A DNA stretch of 64,000 bases from an uncultured Acetatifactor sp. (lineage in GTDB: Bacteria; Bacillota; Clostridia; Lachnospirales; Lachnospiraceae): positions 1 to 64,000 of the forward strand of contig CANQWM010000008.1 of assembly GCA_947627535.1 (NCBI GenBank). The letters run 5' to 3'. Below the pieces are notes generated by a model that saw only the letters and a program-made list of their open reading frames with translations, made no database searches and was not told the DNA's origin. Within the stretch, counting starts at the first letter, position 1, and the number at the start of each line of letters is the position of its first letter. Positions 16,870 to 24,236 of the stretch are shown here, piece after piece. The position numbers and the translations under genes are program-made.

Positions 16870-17844
16870 ATGAAGGAGATTACGAATCTGATGGCATATC
16901 GTCCGGGTGTCAGGGTAATTGACGCCACCATGAGGGATGGCGGACTGGTAAATGATTTTTATTTTGATGACGACTTTGTAAGGGCGCTGTACCTTACGAA
17001 TATCAAGGCCGGCGTAGACTATATGGAGTTCGGCTATAAGGCTTCCAAAGAAATGTTTGACGTCAACAAGTTTGGCAAGTGGAAATTCAGCAATGATGAG
17101 GACATCCGCGCCATTGTGGGCGACAACAATACGGATTTGAAGATTGCCGTCATGGCGGATGTGGGACGGACCGATTACAAGACGGACATTATCAACCGTG
17201 CCGACAGCCCCATCGACCTGATCCGTGTGGCAACCTACTTAAATACCATTCCCGCTGCGGTGGATATGATCGAGGATGCGGCGAAAAAGGGGTATGAGGT
17301 CAGCTGTAATATCATGGCGATCTCCAACGCGCAGGAGGGAGATCTGAAGGCGGCTCTCGATATGCTGGGACAGGCGCCGGTGGATGTTTTTTATATCGTT
17401 GACAGCTACGGGGCAATGTATCCGGAACAGGTGGCGCGCCTGGCGGATCTGTATCTGAACATGGCCGCAAAATATAATAAAAAGGTTGGAATCCATGCCC
17501 ACAACAACCAGCAGCTTGCCTTTGCCAATACTATTGAGGCAGTGGGGGATGGCGTGGACTGGCTGGATGCGACCTATTCGTCCATGGGAAGGGGCGCCGG
17601 CAACTGCGCAATGGAGCTGCTTCTGGGCTTTCTGCGGAATCCCAAGTATAACGTATTTCCTGCCATTCAGTTTATCGACGAACATATCAGCAAGCTGAAG
17701 GCGCAGGGAACGGTCTGGGGATATGATCTGCAGTATCTGATGACGGGACTTCTGAATCAGCATCCCAGAACCGCGATACAGTTCACAAAAGACAAGCGCA
17801 CGGATTATACCGAATTTTACAGAGAAGTAGTGGCTATGGATTGA
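16870..17844 (+). CDS. HMGL/DRE-TIM aldolase-like protein
   Basis: A 324-aa TIM barrel of the HMG-CoA lyase/4-hydroxy-2-oxovalerate aldolase type. The signature VIDATMRDGG (Arg-Asp metal and catalytic pair) is at the N-terminus and the metal-binding HAHNNQQLAFAN is near the C-terminus, with GAGNCAMELLL after it. Such proteins cleave or condense 2-oxo acids with pyruvate. The C-terminal DmpG communication domain is absent, and no dehydrogenase partner is near, so the pathway is unknown. Start ATG 16870 with AGGAAAAGC is preferred over GTG 16843. A terminator closes the unit. Confidence 0.8.
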   Translation: MKEITNLMAYRPGVRVIDATMRDGGLVNDFYFDDDFVRALYLTNIKAGVDYMEFGYKASKEMFDVNKFGKWKFSNDEDIRAIVGDNNTDLKIAVMADVGRTDYKTDIINRADSPIDLIRVATYLNTIPAAVDMIEDAAKKGYEVSCNIMAISNAQEGDLKAALDMLGQAPVDVFYIVDSYGAMYPEQVARLADLYLNMAAKYNKKVGIHAHNNQQLAFANTIEAVGDGVDWLDATYSSMGRGAGNCAMELLLGFLRNPKYNVFPAIQFIDEHISKLKAQGTVWGYDLQYLMTGLLNQHPRTAIQFTKDKRTDYTEFYREVVAMD

Positions 17845-17860
17845 CAATATGGGCTGATAC

Positions 17861-17894
17861 AAAAAGCGTCCTCTGATACAGAGGGCGTTTTTTT
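17861..17894 (+). terminator. Terminator after the aldolase gene
   Basis: AAAAAGCGTCCTCTG and AGAGGGCGTTTTTTT form a stem with a small loop and a terminal T run. Confidence 0.85.
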
Positions 17895-17998
17895 GTGGCA
17901 AAAATATCTACCCAAAATATCAAGACAGCCAAAAGGCATTCTGATATATTGAAACTACGATTGATCAGTCGTTTTTTGGATGATAAGGAGTAGACAGG

Positions 17999-18802
17999 AT
18001 GGACAAGCTGGAGATTTTAGCCAAGGCGCTGGAATATATGGAACAACACCTGGAGGAAGATATCCGCGCGGAGGATATTGCCGGAATCTGCTATTGTTCA
18101 AAATCTACTCTGGAAAAACTTTTCCGTTTTGTGAATCATATTTCCGTGCGGGACTATCTGATCCGCAGAAGAATGACGAAAGCGGCAAGGCTCCTGGTGG
18201 AATGTCCTGAAATCAGTATCCTGGAGGTGGCGTTGAAGTTTGGCTATTCCAGTCATGAGGCTTTTACCCGGGCGTTTCGCCAGATCTGGAACTGTTCACC
18301 TTCCAAATTCCGGGAGCAAAACCGGACTTTGGAACTTTTCCCAAGGCTGAATACGCCTTTGGAGTCAGGAGATGTATATATGAAAAATGGTATGAAGTTT
18401 GATATCAGTGAATTGTATGATTTTTTTAAGAGCAGAAAGAACTGTTATTTTGTATGCTGCGATATTAAATATATGATCCGCATCAACGATATCGCCTATA
18501 AGGCAGGGGATATGGCAATTCTGGAAACCCTGCAGCGGATGGGAAACGCGGCGGGAGAGAATGACATTGTGTTTCGGATCGGCGGCGATGAGTTTGCACT
18601 TCTCACCGCAAGTGAAGATGAGGAATACGCAAAGGAGATCGCCCGAAACATTCTTTCGCACAACGGCGAATGTGTAGACTATGAAGGGCAGAAGATCCCT
18701 TTGGATCTCTATTGTACGGTGGTGAGATTGGGGGAAGGGACGATATGCTACAGTGAGTTGTTTACCAGTCTTCGGACCGCGCTGCAGGAGGCGAAAGAGT
18801 AA
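17999..18802 (+). CDS. AraC-type HTH fused to a GGDEF domain
   Basis: 267 aa with an unusual order. Residues 5-105 are a two-helix-turn-helix AraC/XylS DNA-binding domain (RAEDIAGICYCSKSTLEKLF and VALKFGYSSHEAFTRAF). Residues about 140-265 are a GGDEF domain with CDIKYMIRINDIAYKAGD (metal and guanine-binding loop) and an intact FRIGGDEFALL signature. The first strand region is shorter than usual, and no RxxD inhibitory site is clear. It may be a diguanylate cyclase that binds DNA, or a regulator that uses a GGDEF fold for sensing. The AAGGAG site precedes the ATG. A strong terminator follows. Confidence 0.85.
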   Translation: MDKLEILAKALEYMEQHLEEDIRAEDIAGICYCSKSTLEKLFRFVNHISVRDYLIRRRMTKAARLLVECPEISILEVALKFGYSSHEAFTRAFRQIWNCSPSKFREQNRTLELFPRLNTPLESGDVYMKNGMKFDISELYDFFKSRKNCYFVCCDIKYMIRINDIAYKAGDMAILETLQRMGNAAGENDIVFRIGGDEFALLTASEDEEYAKEIARNILSHNGECVDYEGQKIPLDLYCTVVRLGEGTICYSELFTSLRTALQEAKE

Positions 18803-18807
18803 AAGAG

Positions 18808-18845
18808 AAAGAAAGGGGGCTGTCAGTGGCAGCCTCCTTTCTTTT
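18808..18845 (+). terminator. Terminator after the AraC-GGDEF gene
   Basis: AAAGAAAGGGGGCTG and CAGCCTCCTTTCTTT pair over 15 bases with one G-U, with T residues at the end of the second arm. Confidence 0.88.
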
Positions 18846-18957
18846 GTATTGACGGCGGCCATGCGGCAGCGGGTGTCATATTCGTCAATATGCCGGTAAA
18901 ACTCCCGCAGACAAAGAAAAAATCTCTGGATTGGCTGAACACAATTGCCCGGAAGTC

Positions 18958-18966
18958 TGTTATAAT
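18958..18966 (+). promoter_or_regulatory. Extended -10 promoter of the isomerase gene
   Basis: TGTTATAAT is a perfect extended -10 element. No clear -35 hexamer was seen. It stands about 40 bases before the ATG at 19009. Confidence 0.6.
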
Positions 18967-19008
18967 CGCTTCATGGGAAAACCGTATACCGGAAAAGGAG
19001 TATGGACG

Positions 19009-19833
19009 ATGAGAAGGATATTGTGCTCTACCGGGGCATTGATCACGGGGAAAAACAACAGAGATTACCGTCTGCTGCATGAAATAACGCCAAAAATAAA
19101 GTGCGACGGGTATGAGTTCCTAATGTATGATTCCTGGTATCCTGAGTGGGAAGAAGTGGCCAGGGAAGTTTCCGGAATGAATCTGCAGATCCCGGTGCTC
19201 CATGCGGATAAAGGGATCGGTGAAGCGATCAGCCGCGGCGAGGAAGGCGACAATGAGCGGGCGCTGGAACTGTTTGAGATCAACTGCAGGCTGGCGCAGC
19301 GTTTGGGCGCGGAAAAGCTGGTTCTGCATCTGTGGGGCGGCCTGCCGTCGGATGGCCATATAGAGGACAATATACGGCAGTATGTGCTGTTAAAGGAAAC
19401 AGCGGTACGGTACGGACTGCTTCTGACAGTGGAAAATGTCGTGTGCAATCGGGAGGATCCCCTGACCCACCTGAGAAGCCTTGCGGATGTGGATCCCGGC
19501 GCAGCCTTTACGCTGGACGTGAGATTCGCCAAGTTCCACGACCAGCTTGACACCGTGTTTTCCGGCGGGTATGGCTGGCTGTGGAAGGGGGCCGTGCAGC
19601 ATATTCACATCAGCGATTATTGCGGCGGCTTTAAGGAGTGGGAAAAATTAAAATATGTTCTGCATCCCGGCGAGGGAAAAATAGATTTTGAAAAGCTGGG
19701 AGCAGATTTAAAACGCGTGGGCTATGACAATACGATCACTTTGGAATCTACGTCGGTACTGTCGGACGGAAGGGTTGACCTGGAAAAACTGAATGAAAGC
19801 CTGAAAAGCCTGAAAATACTTTTTTCAGGCTAG
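19009..19833 (+). CDS. Sugar phosphate isomerase/epimerase-like TIM barrel
   Basis: 274 aa of the AP endonuclease 2/xylose isomerase-like fold. Metal-ligand patterns are visible: KLVLHLWGG, LTVENVVCNRED (Glu), FTLDVRFAKFHD (Asp/His), HIHISDY (His) and TITLESTSV (Glu). Such enzymes isomerise or epimerise free or phosphorylated sugars or inositols, and this one lacks pathway partners nearby. I start at ATG 19009 with AAAGGAG before it; longer in-frame starts would run through the -10 element. A hairpin covers the last codons. Confidence 0.8.
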   Translation: MRRILCSTGALITGKNNRDYRLLHEITPKIKCDGYEFLMYDSWYPEWEEVAREVSGMNLQIPVLHADKGIGEAISRGEEGDNERALELFEINCRLAQRLGAEKLVLHLWGGLPSDGHIEDNIRQYVLLKETAVRYGLLLTVENVVCNREDPLTHLRSLADVDPGAAFTLDVRFAKFHDQLDTVFSGGYGWLWKGAVQHIHISDYCGGFKEWEKLKYVLHPGEGKIDFEKLGADLKRVGYDNTITLESTSVLSDGRVDLEKLNESLKSLKILFSG

Positions 19834-19931
19834 ACTGTCCGGAAACACTCAGATTCTCTGTTCTGAGATCTCTGTTTCCCTTTTTCTGGAAATGACCCAT
19901 CTGTAAAAATCTGCAGATATTTAATAAAATT

Positions 19932-19974
19932 CAAACAAAACGCAAACTTTCCACAAACATTCCGGCGGTACAAT
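19932..19974 (+). promoter_or_regulatory. CAAAC-box promoter A (membrane peptide operon)
   Basis: CAAAC occurs at 19932, 19943 and 19954, exactly 11 bp apart, and TACAAT (-10) is at 19969-19974. The boxes therefore start 37, 26 and 15 bp before the -10 hexamer and replace a -35 box. Promoters B (20975-21013) and C (23711-23753) share this phasing. This fits activation by the OmpR-type regulator at 21035; binding is inferred. Confidence 0.7.
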
Positions 19975-20020
19975 ACTGCCATCAAGTGAGAGATCACGGA
20001 AAAAACGGAGGTGCGTTTTA

Positions 20021-20389
20021 ATGAAAAAGAAAAACTTTGTAACTCTTGTCATGAGCACGGTCGGCGGTATTTTCTTCGCTCTCGGTATGTGCATGAGTCT
20101 TATCCAAGAGTGGAATGCATTTAAGCAGGGTATCGTGATCGGCGCGGTTGGCGCGGCGATCCTGCTTCTGATGGTGCTTGTCCGCAGAAAGATGGATGGA
20201 AAACCTGCCATCGTTTTTAACGGTAAGGCTATCGGGACGACGCTTTTGGGTATTTTTGGCGCCCTTGTCCTCGGCGTGGGAATGTGCATGGTCATGGTGT
20301 GGGATATGCTGGTCTGGGGCATCCTCGTTGGCATTGTGGGAATCGTTCTGCTGCTCTGCCTGATTCCCGTGATTAAAGGGCTTAAATAA
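20021..20389 (+). CDS. Small four-TM protein with duplicated GMCM hairpin
   Basis: 122 aa, family not recognised. It is built of two similar halves: residues about 12-50 (TVGGIFFALGMCMSLIQ...FKQGIVIGAVG) and about 73-118 (GIFGALVLGVGMCMVMV...VWGILVGIVG). Each half should form two TM helices, giving four in all. The protein at 23786 has one more copy of the same unit. The strong site GGAGGTGCG precedes the ATG. It heads a unit with the 32-aa peptide and the repeat protein, under CAAAC-box promoter A. An envelope stress role is inferred from that regulation. Confidence 0.75.
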   Translation: MKKKNFVTLVMSTVGGIFFALGMCMSLIQEWNAFKQGIVIGAVGAAILLLMVLVRRKMDGKPAIVFNGKAIGTTLLGIFGALVLGVGMCMVMVWDMLVWGILVGIVGIVLLLCLIPVIKGLK

Positions 20390-20404
20390 AAAGAGGTACA
20401 TATC

Positions 20405-20503
20405 ATGAAGAAGCTCATCATTCCCGCCGTCGCAACAGCCTTGGCCAGTGCTGCGGCGGCAGTCATCACAGTTATTCGCCGTAAAACGGCAAATCAATAT
20501 TGA
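20405..20503 (+). CDS. 32-aa hydrophobic membrane peptide
   Basis: ATG preceded by AAAGAGG at good distance opens a 32-codon frame ending TGA at 20501. The peptide begins MKKLIIPAVATALASAAAAV and ends with basic residues (VIRRKTANQY). This is a single TM helix or an uncleaved signal-like segment. It lies 15 bases after the four-TM gene and 20 bases before the repeat-protein gene, with ribosome sites on both sides, which supports real translation. No function is recognised. Confidence 0.6.
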   Translation: MKKLIIPAVATALASAAAAVITVIRRKTANQY

Positions 20504-20523
20504 AGATATAGGAGGATTTTATC

Positions 20524-20904
20524 ATGGCAAAGTCAAAGCTTGTACAGGCAAACAAAAAAATTGCCGGTGCGGTTGTCGGTGGGTACAAGAAGGTAGAAGA
20601 AGGTGTCGTCGGCGGGTACAAAAAGATCGAGAACGGCGTTGTAGGCGCATACAGAAAAGTCGAGGACGGATTTGTGGATCAGTTTCTGACTCGAGAGGGC
20701 GAAACCGTGGAGGATGCGAAAAAGCGTCTTCACGAGGAACAGGACCGGCGCGAATCGGAGGCGAAAGAGGCGGCGGGAAAGCGGTTTGCCGGAACACCGG
20801 CTGGCGTTCATCCCGGCTCGGATATAGGAAAGACCAGCTTGGAGAGAAGCCGGGAGACCGCCAGAGCCAGTGTAGAGGCCAGCAAGAACGCCGGAAAACA
20901 TTAA
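20524..20904 (+). CDS. 11-residue-repeat protein (synuclein-like periodicity)
   Basis: 126 aa, hydrophilic, no signal peptide. Residues 10-53 are four consecutive 11-residue units: NKKIAGAVVGG, YKKVEEGVVGG, YKKIENGVVGA and YRKVEDGFVDQ. Period 11 with Lys, Glu and Val-Val-Gly at fixed places is the pattern of long amphipathic 11/3 helices that lie on membranes, as in synucleins and some stress proteins. Residues 54-126 are charged (LTREGETVEDAKKRLHEEQ) and probably helical. The site AGGAGG precedes the ATG. A strong terminator ends the unit. Membrane association is inferred. Confidence 0.75.
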   Translation: MAKSKLVQANKKIAGAVVGGYKKVEEGVVGGYKKIENGVVGAYRKVEDGFVDQFLTREGETVEDAKKRLHEEQDRRESEAKEAAGKRFAGTPAGVHPGSDIGKTSLERSRETARASVEASKNAGKH

Positions 20905-20914
20905 ATGCCGATTT

Positions 20915-20956
20915 TGCGCCGCACACATATTTCATCTATGCGGCGCATATTATTTT
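20915..20956 (+). terminator. Terminator after the membrane peptide operon
   Basis: TGCGCCGCA (20915-20923) pairs perfectly with TGCGGCGCA (20939-20947). A partial T-rich stretch follows. Confidence 0.75.
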
Positions 20957-20974
20957 GAATTTTTTTGAAAAAGC

Positions 20975-21013
20975 CAAAACGCAAACAAAACTTTAACATT
21001 TGGGTGTTATAAT
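20975..21013 (+). promoter_or_regulatory. CAAAC-box promoter B (regulator-kinase operon)
   Basis: CAAAC at 20982 and TTAAC at 20993 stand 26 and 15 bp before the extended -10 TGTTATAAT (hexamer 21008-21013). From 20975 the first 12 bases (CAAAACGCAAAC), a later AACATT and the distance to the -10 are identical to promoter A over the same 39-bp span. This suggests autoregulation of the two-component genes. Confidence 0.7.
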
Positions 21014-21034
21014 AAAAAAATGGAGGTGTATGTT

Positions 21035-21706
21035 ATGTTCCAGATTTTGGTTGTGGAGGACGACAAAGATCTGAACCGCACGGTCTGTTCTTTCCTGAAC
21101 GGCAGCGGTTATCAGGCGGTGGGATGCCATGATGCAAAGGAAGCCTATGATGCCATGTATGGGAACACCTTTGACCTGATCGTCTCCGATATTATGATGC
21201 CCGGGATCGACGGTTTTGAGTTTGCGAAAACGGTGCGTTCTCTGAACGAGGATATCCCTATCCTCTTTATAACGGCACGGGACGATTTCGCATCCAAGCA
21301 GAAGGGTTTTCAGATCGGGATCGACGATTACATGGTCAAGCCCATCGACCTGGACGAACTTCTCCTGCGGATCGGGGCGCTGCTGCGGCGGGCGAAGATC
21401 GCTACCTCCCACAAACTGGAGATCGGGGCGCTGCGGCTCGACATGGACGAGCGCACGGCGGTCTATGACGGAGAGGAAATTCCCCTGACGACACGGGAGT
21501 TCAATATCATCTATAAGCTGTTGTCCTATCCCGGCAAGACCTTCACCCGTACTCAGCTCATGGACGAGTTTTGGGATGCGGAAACGAATACTGCGCCGAG
21601 AGCGGTTGACGTATACATGACGAAGCTGCGCGGAAAATTTGAAGCCTGCGGTGAGTTTGAACTGAAGACCGTTCACGGTCTGGGCTATAAGGCGGTGATG
21701 AAATGA
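21035..21706 (+). CDS. OmpR-family response regulator of the CAAAC regulon
   Basis: 223 aa. The receiver domain has VEDDKD, phosphoacceptor Asp52 in VSDIMMPGIDG, Thr in FITAR and Lys in MVKPID; the winged helix ends in TVHGLGYKA. It resembles the VanR-like group. I start at ATG 21035 with GGAGGTG before it; an ATG at 21020 coincides with the predicted transcription start. Its stop overlaps the kinase start by four bases. Promoters with the same CAAAC phasing stand before its own gene, before the peptide operon and before the gene at 23786, making it the likely activator of all three. Confidence 0.93.
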   Translation: MFQILVVEDDKDLNRTVCSFLNGSGYQAVGCHDAKEAYDAMYGNTFDLIVSDIMMPGIDGFEFAKTVRSLNEDIPILFITARDDFASKQKGFQIGIDDYMVKPIDLDELLLRIGALLRRAKIATSHKLEIGALRLDMDERTAVYDGEEIPLTTREFNIIYKLLSYPGKTFTRTQLMDEFWDAETNTAPRAVDVYMTKLRGKFEACGEFELKTVHGLGYKAVMK

Positions 21707-22830
21707 GCAGGGAGAATGCTGTGCGGCGGAAACGGAATGCTGCGCGGCGAAAACGGCTGCCTGCCGCCATACGCCGTTATGTCGTATTCTTTTTCCTGAT
21801 CGCGTTTATCATCACCTGTTGTATGCTGCTTTTTCTTCATAACATGCAGACTTCTATGGAGATTTCCTTCACGGAAAAGGGAATCCGGACCGCGGCGGCC
21901 CTGACCATGGGAAATGTACTTTTTCTCAGCCTGCTCTGTACCGTCATAGACGCTGTGCGCCGCCGGTTTATGGTAGAGCGTCCGGTGCGTCAGATCATAA
22001 AGGGAGCGGAAAAGCTTATGCGCGGCGACTTTTCCGCCCGCATTGAACCGCTTCGCGGCATCGCGGGGGAGGACGGCTTTGACATCATCATCGACTGTTT
22101 TAACCGCATGGCGGAGGAGCTTTCCGGCGTGGAGACCCTGCGGGCGGATTTCATCGCCAATGTGTCCCATGAACTGAAAACGCCGCTGGCCGTCATGCGC
22201 AATTATGGGACAATGCTCCAAAGTCCCGGTCTGACGGAAGCGCAGCGGATGGAGTACGCAAAGGCGATCACCGAGCAGTCCCGCCGCCTTGCGGACTTAA
22301 TTACGAACATTCTGAAACTGAACCGGCTGGAGAACCAGCAGATCTATCCGGCAGCGAAACGGTACAATCTCGGCGAACAGCTTGCCGCGTGCCTGCTGCA
22401 TTTTGAAAACACCTGGGAGGAAAAGGAGATCGACATTGAGACAGACATTGAGGAAGAAGTGTTCGTGGAATCGGATGACGAGCTTTTGTCCCTCGTCTGG
22501 AACAACCTGTTCTCCAACGCCCTGAAATTTACGGAGAGCGGCGGCACGGTGTCCGTGACGCTGAAAACCGACGGGGATTACGCCGCCGTCCGGGTGGCGG
22601 ACACCGGATGCGGTATTTCGCCGGAGATCGGCAAACACATCTTCGAGAAATTCTATCAGGGCGATACTTCTCATGCCACGCAGGGCAACGGGCTCGGTTT
22701 GGCGCTGGTGAAACGGGTGGTGGACATCGTCGGCGGTGACATTTCCGTGGAGAGCGAGGTGGGAAAAGGAAGTACCTTTACCGTAAAGATCAGGAGGACG
22801 GCAGATGGAGACATTCAGGAAAATCCTTAA
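21703..22830 (+). CDS. Sensor histidine kinase of the CAAAC regulon
   Basis: 375 aa. A basic N-terminus, two TM segments (about residues 25-45 and 67-83) with only a short outer loop of about 20 residues, a HAMP domain, the H-box NVSHELKTPLAVM (His about 156), N-box NNLFSNALKF, and G-boxes DTGCGI and GNGLGLALVK. The tiny loop means the signal is sensed in the membrane or through another protein; the eight-TM protein encoded next is the obvious partner. ATG overlaps the regulator stop. Confidence 0.92.
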   Translation: MSRENAVRRKRNAARRKRLPAAIRRYVVFFFLIAFIITCCMLLFLHNMQTSMEISFTEKGIRTAAALTMGNVLFLSLLCTVIDAVRRRFMVERPVRQIIKGAEKLMRGDFSARIEPLRGIAGEDGFDIIIDCFNRMAEELSGVETLRADFIANVSHELKTPLAVMRNYGTMLQSPGLTEAQRMEYAKAITEQSRRLADLITNILKLNRLENQQIYPAAKRYNLGEQLAACLLHFENTWEEKEIDIETDIEEEVFVESDDELLSLVWNNLFSNALKFTESGGTVSVTLKTDGDYAAVRVADTGCGISPEIGKHIFEKFYQGDTSHATQGNGLGLALVKRVVDIVGGDISVESEVGKGSTFTVKIRRTADGDIQENP

Positions 22831-23719
22831 AAAAATATTCTGCCTGCCCCCGCTTGCCACAGTTGTGGCAGCACTTTTCGGCTACGGATCTTTGATCGTG
22901 GTGGCGGTGTTCCACATTCAGAATCCAATCCTGCAGTACATTTCCTACCTGGCCTCAGCCTATGCGCTGACCGTCACGATTACGGGATTTATATATATCA
23001 ATAAAGCGATTGGCGGCGTCAGGAAGTTCGTATCCAATCACCCGCTGATGAAAAAGTTCCGCTCTACCGCGGTCGGCGAAAAATACATGACCGACGTGCG
23101 ATTCCGGGCGGGAGTTTCACTGTATCAGGGATTTTTCGTAAATCTTCTGTATATCGTCATGAAGCTGGCATCGGGCATCGTGTACCGTTCCGCGTGGTTT
23201 ATCGCGCTGGCGGGCTATTACATCCTGCTGGCCGTGATGCGTTTCCTGCTGGTACGGCGGCTGAACGTGCAGGATGAGGCGTCGGAGCTGCGCCGTTACC
23301 GGCTGTGCGGGATCATGCTTTTGTTCATGAATCAGGCGCTTACCGGAATCGTTGTCTTTATCGTGCAGCAAAACCGGGGTTTCGCCTATCCGGGATTTTT
23401 GATCTACGCCATGGCCGCTTATTCCTTTTACGCCGTCACGATTGCCATTGTCAATATCGTGAAAACCAGACGTCATCAAAGCCCAATCCTCTCAGCGGCC
23501 AAGGCAATTAACTTTGTGGCGGCGCTTGTTTCCATCCTCTCGCTGGAAACCGCAATGCTGGCGCAGTTTGGCGGAGACGACGACCCGATGTTCCGACAGG
23601 TCATGACCGGCGCCACGGGAGGAGCAGTCTGTACCATTGTAATCGGCATGGCGGTTTATATGATCTGGCGGGCGAATAAGAATCTGAAAAAACTTCAGAT
23701 TAACAGTTCTCAAACATAA
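22805..23719 (+). CDS. Eight-TM membrane protein linked to the two-component system
   Basis: 304 aa, family not recognised. Hydrophobic segments lie at about residues 17-38, 45-68, 105-124, 128-148, 165-188, 196-218, 234-254 and 268-290, with basic loops between. No enzyme motif is visible. The gene overlaps the end of the kinase gene by 26 bases, so the products are made together, and it lies inside the CAAAC cluster. A role as co-sensor or effector of the kinase, which has almost no outer domain, is an inference. Confidence 0.75.
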   Translation: METFRKILKKIFCLPPLATVVAALFGYGSLIVVAVFHIQNPILQYISYLASAYALTVTITGFIYINKAIGGVRKFVSNHPLMKKFRSTAVGEKYMTDVRFRAGVSLYQGFFVNLLYIVMKLASGIVYRSAWFIALAGYYILLAVMRFLLVRRLNVQDEASELRRYRLCGIMLLFMNQALTGIVVFIVQQNRGFAYPGFLIYAMAAYSFYAVTIAIVNIVKTRRHQSPILSAAKAINFVAALVSILSLETAMLAQFGGDDDPMFRQVMTGATGGAVCTIVIGMAVYMIWRANKNLKKLQINSSQT

Positions 23720-23753
23720 TTTGAATGTTTCTCAAACAGTTGACTGCTACAAT
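23711..23753 (+). promoter_or_regulatory. CAAAC-box promoter C
   Basis: TTCTCAAACA occurs twice, 22 bp apart, placing CAAAC at 23711 and 23733, that is 37 and 15 bp before the -10 TACAAT (23748-23753). The middle position (-26) has TGAAT. This is the same phasing as promoters A and B. The first box overlaps the last codons of the eight-TM gene. Confidence 0.65.
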
Positions 23754-23785
23754 ATCTGTAGAATCCTGAAAGGAGTAATGGAATC

Positions 23786-24169
23786 ATGGAAGACAGGAAA
23801 GAAACCTTCACCTATACCTATTCCGCAAAAGAGCAGGAAGAGATCAAGAAAATCCGGGACAAGTACGCGCCCCCGACAAAAGAGGAAACCTCGATGGAGC
23901 AGCTCCGACGCCTGGACGCAAGCGCCACAAAGGGAGCGGCCGTCGTCTCATTGATCGTGGGGATCATCAGTTGCCTGCTGTTCGGCGTGGGAATGTGCTG
24001 CACGATGCTTCCCGGCTGGGAGCAATATTTTATTCCGGGCATTGTGGTCGGCGTGACAGGCATCGGCGGCATAGTTGCGGCGTATCCGATTTACAACTAC
24101 ATGGTAAAGCGCAAGAGAGAAAAACTTGCGCCGGAAATCATGCGGCTGTCGGACGAACTGATGAAGTGA
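23786..24169 (+). CDS. Two-TM protein with a GMCM hairpin unit
   Basis: 127 aa. Residues 1-45 are charged and helical (FTYTYSAKEQEEIKKIRDKY). About 52-100 form two TM helices with GIISCLLFGVGMCCTML...IPGIVVGVTGIGG, clearly related to the duplicated unit in the protein at 20021. A basic, charged tail follows. AAGGAG precedes the ATG and promoter C stands just upstream, so it should be co-regulated with the peptide operon. Function unknown. Confidence 0.75.
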   Translation: MEDRKETFTYTYSAKEQEEIKKIRDKYAPPTKEETSMEQLRRLDASATKGAAVVSLIVGIISCLLFGVGMCCTMLPGWEQYFIPGIVVGVTGIGGIVAAYPIYNYMVKRKREKLAPEIMRLSDELMK

Positions 24170-24236
24170 AGATTGCTGTTTTGGCTGTTTTGACGGAAAC
24201 GCAAAGGGTATTTGTCCTTGTGTATTGCTGTCGACA

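Noticed and set aside
19807-19832. Terminator at the end of the isomerase gene
   Set aside because: The hairpin AGCCTGAAAA/TTTTTTCAGGCT is inside the coding end and is not followed by a T run, so termination is uncertain.
20448-20996. 182-codon plus-strand frame across the repeat-protein gene
   Set aside because: It is out of frame with the gene that has AGGAGG and clear 11-residue repeats, and it is Arg/Gly rich like typical shadows.
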